A program made the position numbers and the translations under genes. Shown piece by piece: positions 16,212-25,084 of a stretch of 64,000 nucleotides of DNA (its first letter is position 1; every line of letters starts with the position of its first letter). This stretch comes from Mycobacterium sp. NBC_00419 (GTDB lineage: Bacteria; Actinomycetota; Actinomycetes; Mycobacteriales; Mycobacteriaceae): NCBI RefSeq assembly GCF_036023875.1, contig NZ_CP107931.1, positions 5,084,001 through 5,148,000 on the forward strand, in the 5' to 3' direction. The notes under the pieces are model-generated. The model was not told the DNA's origin and searched no databases. It worked only from the letters and a program-made list of their open reading frames with translations.

Positions 16212-17384
16212 ATGACTGACGTAATCCTCACGGCCGCCGATGAATACCTGAACCACCAGATGGTGGGCAGTTTCGAACAGGTCGGCACGACTGATCGCAA
16301 TTGGACTGAGAAGGGCTATATCGTCGCCTACGACGTCTCCGGCGAGATCATGGTCAGCGCCGGAATCGGCAAGTACAGCAACCGCGATGTCATGGATGCC
16401 TTTGCCGGCGTCACGGTACCGGGCAGGCAGTACAACGTGCGTGCGACCCGCGAGCTCCGTCCCGAACTGGACAGCACCACCGTCGGGCCGATCTCGTGGG
16501 AGGTCGTGCGCGCGCCGAGTCATAACCGAATCATGTTGGCCGAGAATGAACTCGGCGTCAGCTATGACGTCACCTACGAAAGCAACTTTGCGCCGATCGT
16601 CGGTTCACCGGGTGAGAGACGTGATCGCGGTATCACCGGAAACCACACCATCCGATACTTCCAGCCCGGCCGTGCCAGCGGCACCGTCACCGTGGAAGGG
16701 CGCACCTACACGCTTGATCCGGAGCGTAGCTACGCCTACAAGGACCGGTCCTGGGGAATCCGCACAATGACCGGCATTCCGAATCCCAACTCGTTCTGGT
16801 TCAACGACCCGACTGCAGTTCCTGAGACCGGACTGCGCCCTGCTCCAGGACACGGCCAGGGTGTCCTGCACGGCTACCTCAACTTCAGCTTCGGAACCTG
16901 GTGCCTGTCATCGACATTCACCCAGGGGCCCGACGGCCGACCGATGAAGTCCAGCACCGGAACAACCGAGGGATTCATTGCCTTTGCCGACGGCGAGCGG
17001 CCCCGGCTGCGTATCACCAGCCTTGACCTGGACTTCGAATTCTGGCCGGGCACCCGACGGGCGAAATCACTGCGGGCCCATGCGGAACTGGAAGATGGCA
17101 CATCGCGGGACATCACCTGCTCCTGGAAGGACCTGGTCTACTACTTCCGCGGAGGCGGCTACTTCGGCTTCCGTGGCTGGTGGCAGGGCGGGTATCGCGG
17201 CGCCCTCGACGTCGCCGGTGAGGTCATGGACCTGCGCAGCAAGGCAGATCTCGATGAACTCTACGGCTGCGAAGAGATCGCCGTCGACTGTGTGTGTGGC
17301 GATGAGACCGGCTACGGCGTCATGGAACCGTGGGCGATCGGTGCGCTACCGCGTTACGGCATCACTGACGAGACCCTCGGATGA
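16212..17384 (+). CDS. Uncharacterised 390-aa CrtC/lipocalin-like protein
   Basis: A beta-rich soluble protein without signal peptide or membrane helices. A central YAYKDRSWGIR motif (about residues 176-186) is reminiscent of the CrtC/AttH-like two-lipocalin families, in which aromatic and charged residues line a hydrophobic barrel. It is distinct from the 339-aa paralogs but in the same operon as one of them. It overlaps the thioesterase by four bases (ATGA), so it is translationally coupled. A hydratase or hydrophobic-ligand role is conceivable; not established. Confidence 0.78.
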   Translation: MTDVILTAADEYLNHQMVGSFEQVGTTDRNWTEKGYIVAYDVSGEIMVSAGIGKYSNRDVMDAFAGVTVPGRQYNVRATRELRPELDSTTVGPISWEVVRAPSHNRIMLAENELGVSYDVTYESNFAPIVGSPGERRDRGITGNHTIRYFQPGRASGTVTVEGRTYTLDPERSYAYKDRSWGIRTMTGIPNPNSFWFNDPTAVPETGLRPAPGHGQGVLHGYLNFSFGTWCLSSTFTQGPDGRPMKSSTGTTEGFIAFADGERPRLRITSLDLDFEFWPGTRRAKSLRAHAELEDGTSRDITCSWKDLVYYFRGGGYFGFRGWWQGGYRGALDVAGEVMDLRSKADLDELYGCEEIAVDCVCGDETGYGVMEPWAIGALPRYGITDETLG

Positions 17385-18019
17385 CGGCCGGTCAGCCGAG
17401 TCTGGTCGAGACGGTCAAGAAACTTCTGAATGCGGTTCGCACCTCTGACGTCCCCGCCTCCGAGGTGCCCCACATCAAGGACCTCATCGAACAGGCCAGT
17501 GCCTTGCTGGAACCGCATATCGCTGCGCCACCGTACGCAGCAGAGCAACTGTCCCCACCGAACGAGGTTGTTTTGCAGTGGGATCCGGACGACGTCTGCC
17601 GGACGATTCCGTACAGTCCGTTCCTGGGGAAGCTGAACCCCATCTCGGGTGAGGCCTCGCTGCGGGTCGACGGTAGGGAACTGTTGGGAACGGTCACGTT
17701 GTCGCCAATCCACGCGGGACCCATCTCGACGGCGCACGGCGGGGTGGTGGCAGCATTGCTCGACGAGCTGACCAGCATCGCGATCATGGCGCATGGCCGA
17801 TTCGGTTACACCCGGACTCTGACCATCACCTACCTTCGCCCGACACCGCTGGACGAGGAGCTCTCGCTGTGGGCCCAGTCTGCCGGCCAGACCGGCTCGG
17901 TCTTCTTGACCTCCGCTGAGATCCGCAGCGGCGGGAAGGTCACCGCTTCCGCTGTTGCGGTTCATCACCCCGGTGGCCGTATCGATGAACCGATCTACCC
18001 GGATAGTGTGTCGCGATGA
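17381..18019 (+). CDS. PaaI-type hotdog thioesterase
   Basis: A 212-aa protein with an N-terminal helical extension of about 100 residues and a hotdog domain carrying the AHGGVVAALLDE active-site helix (about residues 118-129). Such enzymes hydrolyse acyl-CoA to free acid and CoA. It is coupled at both ends by ATGA overlaps to the beta-rich protein upstream and the CoA ligase downstream, giving a ligase/thioesterase pair that could recycle CoA from dead-end intermediates. Confidence 0.88.
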   Translation: MTAGQPSLVETVKKLLNAVRTSDVPASEVPHIKDLIEQASALLEPHIAAPPYAAEQLSPPNEVVLQWDPDDVCRTIPYSPFLGKLNPISGEASLRVDGRELLGTVTLSPIHAGPISTAHGGVVAALLDELTSIAIMAHGRFGYTRTLTITYLRPTPLDEELSLWAQSAGQTGSVFLTSAEIRSGGKVTASAVAVHHPGGRIDEPIYPDSVSR

Positions 18020-19641
18020 CCGAAAGTGCCAGTGCTGCGTCGTCGTTGACGCTCGCGGAGCTCGGACCAGATGCCGAGGAGCTGGCGGGCTTCTCGTATG
18101 TCAAGCTCGCCAACGCCGCTCACCTGACCGGGGAGACCGTCGGTCAGACACTGGTACGGGTCGCCAGCGAGCGCCCTGATCAGCCCGCGTTGATGTGGCT
18201 GACCCGAACCGGGGTCGAGACGATGACCTGGTCGCAACTTGCGACCCAGGCGTCGGCAGCGGCATACGAACTGCTGAGGATCAACCCCGCTCGGGCCCGA
18301 GTGGTGATCCTCGGCGGCAACTCCGCGGAATGGATCGTCACCGCTTATGGGGCCAGCCTTGCCGGTATGCCCATCGTGCCGCTGAGCCCGGCAACCACGA
18401 TCGACGAGATCATCTCCGTACTAGGAGATTTCACCGTCGGCGCCCTCGTGGTCGATGATCGGTCCGGTGACCATGTGCTGTGTGGCCGTGCCGTCGAGGC
18501 ATGCGTCGAAGCGGGCAGCGACGCCCCGGTGCGACCTATGGGTGACTGGGCCCCGGCTCCCGAGCGCGCGTGGCAGACGGGTTCGGTGGAGGACGAGTTC
18601 CTGGTGCAGTACACGTCGGGAACAACCGGCCGGCCGAAACCGGCGAGCCTGTCTCATCGTGCGGCACTCAACGCCGCCAGGTTCTTCGCCGAGGGTACCG
18701 GCAGCCTCTCCGGCGAGGTATGGCTCAATCCGCTCCCGCTGTACCACGTCGGCGGACTGGTCTCGGGCATGTTGTCCTGCCTGTCGATTGCGTCGGCCTA
18801 CACCGTCATCGAACGGTTCTCCGCGGAGGTGGCGCTCCGGGCGGTGCGCGAGACCCGGCCCAGTTTCATCGGGATGGTGCCGACGATGCTGATCGACCTG
18901 CTCGACCAACCGGACGTGGCGCCATCGGACTTCGCGTCGGTTCGTACCGTGCTCGGCGGCGCGACCGATGTCGACCCGAATCTGATCGCCGATGTCGAAG
19001 AGCGACTGGGCATTCGGTTCAACATCGCTTACGGCCAAAGCGAAGCACCCTGCATGACCATGACATTCTCGGCGGACTCGCCGGAGGTGCGTACCACGTC
19101 ACTGGGTCATCCGCTGCCCGGGCGCGATTACTGTATCGCCGATCTTGAAGGGGCCGTCGTTGGGGTGGGGGAGCCGGGTGAGCTGTGCGTCCGAGGTCCG
19201 CTGAACATGTCGGGCTACGTCCGCCCGGGTGGCGACCTCGCGCCCGACACCACCGTCACCGGATGGCGACGGACCGGAGACATCTGCGTGCTCGACGATG
19301 CCGGAATCCTGTACATGAGCGGCAGATCGCGCGATCTGATCATTCGTGGGGGCACTAACATCTACCCGGCCGAGCTCGAACAACGGCTCTCGGCGCATCC
19401 CGCCGTGCGGGAAGTTGCCGTTTTCGGCCTTCCGGATCGGCGCCTCGGCCAGACGGTGGCGGCTGCGGTGCTGCCGGTCGAAGGCGCCTCCGTCACGCCC
19501 GACGAACTCTCGGCGTTCGCCGAGGGCGTATTGAGTCCTAGTAAGCGCCCGGCGAAATGGTTTGTGGTCGAGGAGTTTCCGCGCACCGCGGCAGGAAAGG
19601 TGCGCAAGCACATCCTGCAGCAGTCACTCACCGAACAGTAG
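18016..19641 (+). CDS. Acyl-CoA synthetase (AMP-binding, FadD-type)
   Basis: A 541-aa complete adenylate-forming ligase. The phosphate-binding loop YTSGTTGRPKP is at about residue 197, the hinge GWRRTGD at about 415, IIRGGTNIYPAELE at about 444-457 and the C-terminal AAGK lysine near 530. All canonical motifs are intact. It is the last gene of the operon that begins at 14121 and converges on the atypical ligase ending at 19667. It likely activates the operon's carboxylic acid substrate. Confidence 0.93.
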   Translation: MTESASAASSLTLAELGPDAEELAGFSYVKLANAAHLTGETVGQTLVRVASERPDQPALMWLTRTGVETMTWSQLATQASAAAYELLRINPARARVVILGGNSAEWIVTAYGASLAGMPIVPLSPATTIDEIISVLGDFTVGALVVDDRSGDHVLCGRAVEACVEAGSDAPVRPMGDWAPAPERAWQTGSVEDEFLVQYTSGTTGRPKPASLSHRAALNAARFFAEGTGSLSGEVWLNPLPLYHVGGLVSGMLSCLSIASAYTVIERFSAEVALRAVRETRPSFIGMVPTMLIDLLDQPDVAPSDFASVRTVLGGATDVDPNLIADVEERLGIRFNIAYGQSEAPCMTMTFSADSPEVRTTSLGHPLPGRDYCIADLEGAVVGVGEPGELCVRGPLNMSGYVRPGGDLAPDTTVTGWRRTGDICVLDDAGILYMSGRSRDLIIRGGTNIYPAELEQRLSAHPAVREVAVFGLPDRRLGQTVAAAVLPVEGASVTPDELSAFAEGVLSPSKRPAKWFVVEEFPRTAAGKVRKHILQQSLTEQ

Positions 19642-19666
19642 ACGACCCAGACCGGGCCACGACGGG

Positions 19667-21202
19667 TCAGGCGTTGACGTTGGCCCCGCCGGGATAGCCG
19701 CCGCCACCGAACATTTCATCCAGTGCCTCGTAGTCGGTGAGGCCGCCGACCCGTGGGATCGCCTCGATGAACTCGACCGACTTCGGCTTCTTGTACGAGG
19801 CGATATGCGCGCGGCAGTGCTCGATGATGTCGTCAGCGCTGGCGCTCTGCCCGGGTTCGAGGACGATGACGGCCTTGACGGACTGGGTGAAGCGCGGATC
19901 CGGTACCCCGATGATCGCGGCCTCGCGAACCGCCGGATGGCTGGTCAGGCAGGACTCGACTTCCTGGGGGTAGATGTTCTCGGCGGCCGACTTGATCATC
20001 CGCGTCATCGTGCCCATGAACTGCAGCGTCCCGTCCGGCTCGCGCCGCCCGAGATCGGTGGTGTGCCACCAGCCGTCGCGCATCCGGGCCGCGTTCAACT
20101 CTGGCCGGTTCCAGTACCCCAGATGCACGGTCTCGCCGCGGATCGTGATCTCGCCCGCGGTGCCGTCGGGTACCTCGTTGCCGTCCGGTCCGACGATGCG
20201 CACCTGAGTCAACGGCGAAGGCCGGCCGGAGTTACCTATTCCGCGGCCGCCGAAGGCACTCATGATCGGCAATCCGGTCACCTCGGTCTGTCCGAAACCA
20301 CCAGCCTCCGTACCCCACGGGGTGGTATCCGGCGGCAGCGCATCGCCCCACACCGGGGACATCGGTCCGGCGCGCAGCGAGGAGATGTCGAGCTTGGCGG
20401 TCTCGTTGAGCTCCTTGAGCTTGAAGATCGTGGGCGGCATGAGGAACGCGGAGGTGGCGCGTTCGTCGGCGATCAGCGTCAGCAGCTCGTCCTCCTGCAC
20501 CCGCCGGATGTAGACGTTGGTACCACCGAACAGGAAGGTAGCCATGGAATCGAACTGGAAGTTGCCGATGTGGAAGAGCGGGCCGGAGTTGATGAACACA
20601 CTGCGGTGGTCCACACCCGTCACGCCTGCGGTGAGGGTGCCCATCGCGATGAGGTTGTGCTGGCTGAGCATGGAGCCGTTGGGGTGGCCACCGATGGCGG
20701 CGGTGTAGATCACGAGCAGCGCATCGTCGGCCTCACCGGATGGTGCCAGCGGATCGCCGCTCTGCGCGGCGAGCAATGCGTCATATCCGTCGGAGCGCTC
20801 GGAGTCGAGTTGGATCCAGGTGGCCGACGTGCTCACCAGTGTCCGGGCTCCGTCGATGCGGTCACCGATCTCCTCGTTCTGCCACAGCACCACGGTGGGG
20901 GCGAAGTCGTCGATGACGAACGCGAATTCATCGGCCGACTGGCGCCAGTTGGCCGGACAGATCATGGCGCCGATCCGGGCGCAGGCGATCATCAGCTCGA
21001 GGAAACGGTGCGAGGTTTGGGCCAGCCAGAGCACGCGGTCGCCGCGCCGCACCCCGTTGGAAGACAGCAGTCGGGCGGCCTGGTTCACGCGCTCATCGAA
21101 TTCTGGCCAGGTCAATCGCACCGGGCCGTCGACAACTGCGATCTGATTCGGGAAACGGCGCCGGTGCTCGGCGCAGATGTCCGACAATGTCACCTGAGGC
21201 AT
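19667..21202 (-). CDS. Divergent acyl-CoA synthetase-like protein lacking canonical motifs
   Basis: A 511-aa adenylate-forming-family protein with altered active-site motifs. The usual YTSGTTGxPKG loop reads YTAAIGGHPNG (about residue 175), and the C-terminal GK lysine is absent: the end reads PRVGGLTDYEALDEMFGGGG. Hinge GWWHTTD and AENIYPQEVE are kept. The ATG at 21202 has an AGGAG site. A FadD-like subgroup with such endings seems to exist in mycobacteria, from memory. It is divergent from the PaaK-like gene at 21354 with a perfect palindrome between. Confidence 0.88.
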   Translation of the reverse strand: MPQVTLSDICAEHRRRFPNQIAVVDGPVRLTWPEFDERVNQAARLLSSNGVRRGDRVLWLAQTSHRFLELMIACARIGAMICPANWRQSADEFAFVIDDFAPTVVLWQNEEIGDRIDGARTLVSTSATWIQLDSERSDGYDALLAAQSGDPLAPSGEADDALLVIYTAAIGGHPNGSMLSQHNLIAMGTLTAGVTGVDHRSVFINSGPLFHIGNFQFDSMATFLFGGTNVYIRRVQEDELLTLIADERATSAFLMPPTIFKLKELNETAKLDISSLRAGPMSPVWGDALPPDTTPWGTEAGGFGQTEVTGLPIMSAFGGRGIGNSGRPSPLTQVRIVGPDGNEVPDGTAGEITIRGETVHLGYWNRPELNAARMRDGWWHTTDLGRREPDGTLQFMGTMTRMIKSAAENIYPQEVESCLTSHPAVREAAIIGVPDPRFTQSVKAVIVLEPGQSASADDIIEHCRAHIASYKKPKSVEFIEAIPRVGGLTDYEALDEMFGGGGYPGGANVNA

Positions 21203-21282
21203 CGCGATCACTCCTGGGTGTGGGGTGGGTCGATGGGCTTGAAATCTATTCAATCATCTACCACTATGGTGTGGCGTGGTTC

Positions 21283-21299
21283 ACGTTACAGCGTAACGT
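21283..21299. promoter_or_regulatory. Perfect 7-3-7 palindrome in divergent ligase promoter
   Basis: ACGTTAC-AGC-GTAACGT lies between the divergent ligase-type genes (starts 21202 and 21354). A closely similar sequence occurs at 28327-28341 between the ALDH and thioesterase genes, so both divergent promoters probably share a regulator. No regulator gene lies between 19.7 and 33.8 kb. Confidence 0.7.
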
Positions 21300-21353
21300 A
21301 CACGGCGCACCAGGCGGTGTGAGCCCACGGGCCGGTGTAGATAGCAAAGGAGC

Positions 21354-22706
21354 ATGGTGGCTAGCCAACCCCCGAGCGTTTCGACGGCTGCGACTGCCGC
21401 AGCACACGGTGAACGGTACTTCTACGAGCCCGAGATCGAGACCGCCAGCCGCGAGGAGATCCGAGCCGCCCAGGAGAAGCGGATCCTGGAGCTGATCCCG
21501 TACGCATGGGAACGTTCCGGCTTCTACCGGGACCTGTGGTCACGAGCCGGAGTGAGCCCGGAAGACATCCGCTCGTTGGACGACTTCCACGCCAAGATCC
21601 CGACCTTCTGTAAGGACGACCTCAAGGCCTACCGCGAGCGGACGGGTGATCCATTCGCCGGCGTGCTCTGTGTGGAGCGCAGCGAACTGACCTCGATCAC
21701 GTCGACCTCCGGTACGACGTCACTGCCGGAGTTCCTCCCCGAGATCTGGGACGCCGCCTGGCCGCTGCCGATCACCTCGACGCGCGCACTGTGGGAAATG
21801 GGTCTGCGCCCGGGAGACCGTGCGCTGGTACCGGCAGGCTCCTTCCGCGGCTTCTGGGACGACTACGCGCGCCTGCTGGGACTCGTGCCCATCTACATCG
21901 ACGGCTGGATCGGGGAAGGTGAGCGCGTCCTCAACGCGATCAAACGCCATCAGGTCAGCTACTTCCAGATGTTCATGCCCACGGTGATGGAGTTTGAGGC
22001 GCTGGAAGCCAAATACGACATCCGCGACATGCTGTCCTCGCTGAAAGGCGCGGCCTTCGCCGGACAGCCGCTCAGTGCGACGCTGGAGCGCAAGGTCCGT
22101 GAGGAATGGGGCGTGAACCTGTTCACCTGGACGAGCGCCGGGGACACCGGCGGGGCCTGGGAAGGCCACGAGCACAACGGATACTTCATCCAAGAGGACA
22201 CCGCGCTCATCGAGGTCGTCGACCCGGTCACCGGGCGTCCGGTGGGCGAACTCGAGACCGGTGAGGTCATCGCCACCGACCTGGACAACAACGCCGCGCC
22301 CTACATTCGTTTTCGGTCCGAGGATCTGGTCAAGGTCACCCATCAGCCTGCGGCCAGCGGCCGCACCCAGATGCGGATCTGGGTTGTCGGTCGCGCCGGG
22401 GACGAGATGAGGATCGGCGGAAAGTCCTTTGTCATCAAGGATATTTGGGATCCGGTGGAATCCCTGCCGGAGTGCGGGGACGCCCTGTTCCAGATCGTCA
22501 GGTACGCAACGGAGATGGACGAATTGCGGATCCGGATCGGCTATACCCCCGAGAAGACGGCCGACATCGACGAGCTGCATGCACGCGCGGTGGCATTGCT
22601 GGAGCAGAAACTTGGCGTCGCATCCCATGTCGACCTGATGACAGTTGATGACATCCTCAGGACGTCGTCGAGTGTGGCGAAGTTCCCGCGCACAGTGAAG
22701 GCATGA
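21354..22706 (+). CDS. Phenylacetate-CoA ligase (PaaK)-like adenylating enzyme
   Basis: A 450-aa adenylate-forming enzyme of the PaaK/CoF-synthetase type: compact size, SITSTSGTTSLPEF loop at about residues 104-117, and TSAGDTGGAWEGH region near 261. It would activate an aromatic or other cyclic acid to its CoA ester. The start has AAAGGAG at 21346-21352. It is divergent from the atypical ligase, and a 230-aa companion gene starts 10 bases downstream. Confidence 0.87.
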   Translation: MVASQPPSVSTAATAAAHGERYFYEPEIETASREEIRAAQEKRILELIPYAWERSGFYRDLWSRAGVSPEDIRSLDDFHAKIPTFCKDDLKAYRERTGDPFAGVLCVERSELTSITSTSGTTSLPEFLPEIWDAAWPLPITSTRALWEMGLRPGDRALVPAGSFRGFWDDYARLLGLVPIYIDGWIGEGERVLNAIKRHQVSYFQMFMPTVMEFEALEAKYDIRDMLSSLKGAAFAGQPLSATLERKVREEWGVNLFTWTSAGDTGGAWEGHEHNGYFIQEDTALIEVVDPVTGRPVGELETGEVIATDLDNNAAPYIRFRSEDLVKVTHQPAASGRTQMRIWVVGRAGDEMRIGGKSFVIKDIWDPVESLPECGDALFQIVRYATEMDELRIRIGYTPEKTADIDELHARAVALLEQKLGVASHVDLMTVDDILRTSSSVAKFPRTVKA

Positions 22707-22716
22707 GAGGACGGCA

Positions 22717-23409
22717 ATGAGCAGATCATCGATGGCCGCCGTGGCGGCCCAGTCGCCACGCCCAGAGTTGTTCGGGATCGCATCGTGCAAGGTCGGTACC
22801 GAGTTCCACGATTTCGAAATCGGTTGGGAGGAAGCCGAACGCGACATTGCCTGGGCACAGGCAGCTCTGCAGACCGCGGGGCTGGGCAGTGAAGACGTCG
22901 CGCTGGTAACGCTGCCGAACTGGGAAGGGCCATGGTTCAACCCGGTGTTGACCGCATTGCACACCTTCAACGTGATTCGCGCTCTGGCGGAGAACTACGC
23001 CTGGGATGCCCGGCGCGCAGGGCACATGGTCCGAAGCCTGAAGCCGCGTGCGATCGTCGGGCTCGGCGCCGAGACCATCAGCGGTCTGACTGGTCAGGGT
23101 GACGATGTCGGCGAGCTGCTCGGCGGGATCGAGTTCGTGTGGGCGCGCCACGACGCTCTGGGACCCCTGGCCGAGGCCGGATTGGCGGCGTTGCCCCTGG
23201 TCCCACTGGGCCCCGCCTTGGCGATCGGAGTGCCGGGCGTGGGTGCGGTGGTCAACACCGACGAATGGGATGTCCAGGCCGTGGACGGCCAGTTCGTGGT
23301 GTCAACCGCGGGTGATCGGCGTGCTCGGTTCACCAACGTCGAGACAGGCATTCGTGGCCGCGTGGGCCCGCGTGTCGAGCTGGGTACCGTCGTCGAGTTC
23401 GATCTGTGA
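22717..23409 (+). CDS. Unrecognised 230-aa protein, possible partner of the PaaK-like ligase
   Basis: No family recognised with confidence. Residues about 35-110 (AERDIAWAQAALQTAGLGS, then a LPNWEGPWF segment) loosely resemble the N-terminal Rossmann-like part of adenylate-forming enzymes, but ATP-binding motifs are missing. It sits 10 bases after the PaaK-like gene and 21 before an SDR, in one plus-strand operon. It could be a non-catalytic subunit or a decayed ligase domain kept for binding. Frame and codon pattern look fully coding. Confidence 0.72.
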   Translation: MSRSSMAAVAAQSPRPELFGIASCKVGTEFHDFEIGWEEAERDIAWAQAALQTAGLGSEDVALVTLPNWEGPWFNPVLTALHTFNVIRALAENYAWDARRAGHMVRSLKPRAIVGLGAETISGLTGQGDDVGELLGGIEFVWARHDALGPLAEAGLAALPLVPLGPALAIGVPGVGAVVNTDEWDVQAVDGQFVVSTAGDRRARFTNVETGIRGRVGPRVELGTVVEFDL

Positions 23410-23430
23410 TTGCCGGAGAGGAAGACTGAT

Positions 23431-24246
23431 ATGGGTTTGTTGGAGGGCCGGGTTGCGTTTATCACTGGCGTCGCGCGGGCGCAGGGCCGAAGCCACGCGG
23501 TGCGATTGGCCGGTGAAGGTGCGGCCATCATCGGTATCGATGTCGCAGCACCGGTGGCTGATCACAACGGCTATCCGCATGCGACGACAGCCGATCTGGC
23601 CGAGACCGAGAAGCTGCTGGCAGACGTCGGCCAGCCGTACATCGTCGAGGCGGTCGACATCCGGGACGCCGAGGCGATGACTGCATTGTTGGCGCGGGCA
23701 GTTCCCGAACTCGGTAACAGGCTCGACGTGGTCGTCGCGAACGCCGGTATCGTCAACTGGAACAGGTTCTGGGAGATGCCCGAAGATCAGTGGCAGACGA
23801 TGATCGACGTCAACCTGACCGGCGTGTGGAAAACGATGAAAGCGGCGGTGCCGCACATGCTGGCGGCGGGCAACGGTGGCTCGATCATCGCGACGAGCTC
23901 GGTGGCCGGCATCAAATCCCTTCCCGCCCAATCTCACTACAGTGCAGCCAAACACGGTGTGGTGGGCTTGGTGAAGTCAGCGGCGATCGAACTGGGCGAG
24001 TATGGGATTCGGGTCAACACCATTCACCCCTGGGGAGTGAATACCCCGATGATCCAGGACCCCACGATGGAGGCAGTGATCACAGCCCATCCCAACTACC
24101 TGATGTCGTTCGGCTCAGTCTTGCCGGGGGTGGCAATCGCCGAGCCAAGCGACATCTCCGACGCGGTGCTCTGGCTGGCCTCGGATCTCTCCCGTGCCGT
24201 GACCGGCGCGCAGGTGCCGGTCGACATGGGCGCTACCAAGGTTTGA
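23431..24246 (+). CDS. Mycofactocin-coupled-type SDR
   Basis: A 271-aa SDR whose cofactor motif TGVARAQGRSHAVRLA (about 11-26), followed by an insert-containing nucleotide region, matches the SDR subgroup that depends on the redox cofactor mycofactocin with non-exchangeable NAD. NAG (about 107-109) and the YSAAK catalytic motif (about residue 170) are intact. It would oxidise a secondary alcohol. ATG 23431 is preceded by GAGAGGAAG. It ends convergent with the SDR at 24269. Confidence 0.85.
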   Translation: MGLLEGRVAFITGVARAQGRSHAVRLAGEGAAIIGIDVAAPVADHNGYPHATTADLAETEKLLADVGQPYIVEAVDIRDAEAMTALLARAVPELGNRLDVVVANAGIVNWNRFWEMPEDQWQTMIDVNLTGVWKTMKAAVPHMLAAGNGGSIIATSSVAGIKSLPAQSHYSAAKHGVVGLVKSAAIELGEYGIRVNTIHPWGVNTPMIQDPTMEAVITAHPNYLMSFGSVLPGVAIAEPSDISDAVLWLASDLSRAVTGAQVPVDMGATKV

Positions 24247-24268
24247 TCCGTCTCGTGCTTACCGGCGG

Positions 24269-25018
24269 TTACCCGCCGCCGGTGAGCATGATGGTCTGGC
24301 CGGTGATGTAGCGCTGGTCGTCGGAGACCAAAGCCGCCACCGCGCAGCCGATGTCGGTCTCCGCATCGCCCATGCGGCGCAACGGGATCATGTTCAACTG
24401 GCCCTGGTATCGCTCAGGATGCTGCTCGCGGAACTCGAGCGACGCCGGCGTCTCGGCGGCGGGAACGACGACGTTGACGCGGATGCCGTCCGGGCCCCAC
24501 TCACGCGCTGCCACCCGCGAGAGTCCACGGATGCCCTCCTTGGCCATCGCATACGCGCCGAAGCCACGGTTGCCGACTATCGCGGTCTGCGAGCCGAGGT
24601 TGACGACGGACCCGCCGTTGCGGGCCACCAGATGCGGATATGCAGCTTGCATTCCGTAGAGGGTCGCCAAAGTGCCGGTCCGGTAGGTGATGTCGACATC
24701 CTCATCGGTGATGTCGATGATCTTTCCCTGCGCAGGGGTTTGGGCATTGTTGACGAGAATGTCCAACCCGCCGAAGTGGTCGACAGCATGGGAGATGGCC
24801 GAGGTGTAGTCGCCTCGATCACCCACATCGCAGGGCAGGGCCAGCGCCGAACCGCCGGGGAGTGACCGGATCTCGTCGGCGACGGACTCGCACTTCGACA
24901 GCGTGCGGCCGAGTAACGCGAGGTGTGCGCCTTCCTTCGCCATCGCGATGGCGATACCGCGGCCAACGCCCTGGCCCGCACCGGTGACCACTGCGATCTT
25001 GCCGTCGAGTCTTCCCAT
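24269..25018 (-). CDS. SDR-family oxidoreductase
   Basis: A 249-aa classical SDR: TGAGQGVG at about 12-19, NNAQ in place of NNAG near residue 90, and YAMAK active site near 155. ATG 25018 is preferred to the upstream ATG at 25063, with a GGAAG site eight bases before it. It is the last gene of the minus-strand group 24269-26691. A GC-rich hairpin-like stretch overlaps its 3' end and that of the convergent SDR. Confidence 0.9.
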   Translation of the reverse strand: MGRLDGKIAVVTGAGQGVGRGIAIAMAKEGAHLALLGRTLSKCESVADEIRSLPGGSALALPCDVGDRGDYTSAISHAVDHFGGLDILVNNAQTPAQGKIIDITDEDVDITYRTGTLATLYGMQAAYPHLVARNGGSVVNLGSQTAIVGNRGFGAYAMAKEGIRGLSRVAAREWGPDGIRVNVVVPAAETPASLEFREQHPERYQGQLNMIPLRRMGDAETDIGCAVAALVSDDQRYITGQTIMLTGGG

Positions 25019-25084
25019 CTCAGCACTTCCATCTCTTGGCACATCAACAGGGGCGCCAGGCATCGCCGGATTGGCGCACAGCGA

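Noticed and set aside
19562..21322. 586-codon open frame on the plus strand opposite the atypical ligase
   Set aside because: It mirrors the minus-strand CDS; long antisense frames are normal in high-GC DNA. The product has no recognisable domain and very high Arg/Gly/His/Asp content.
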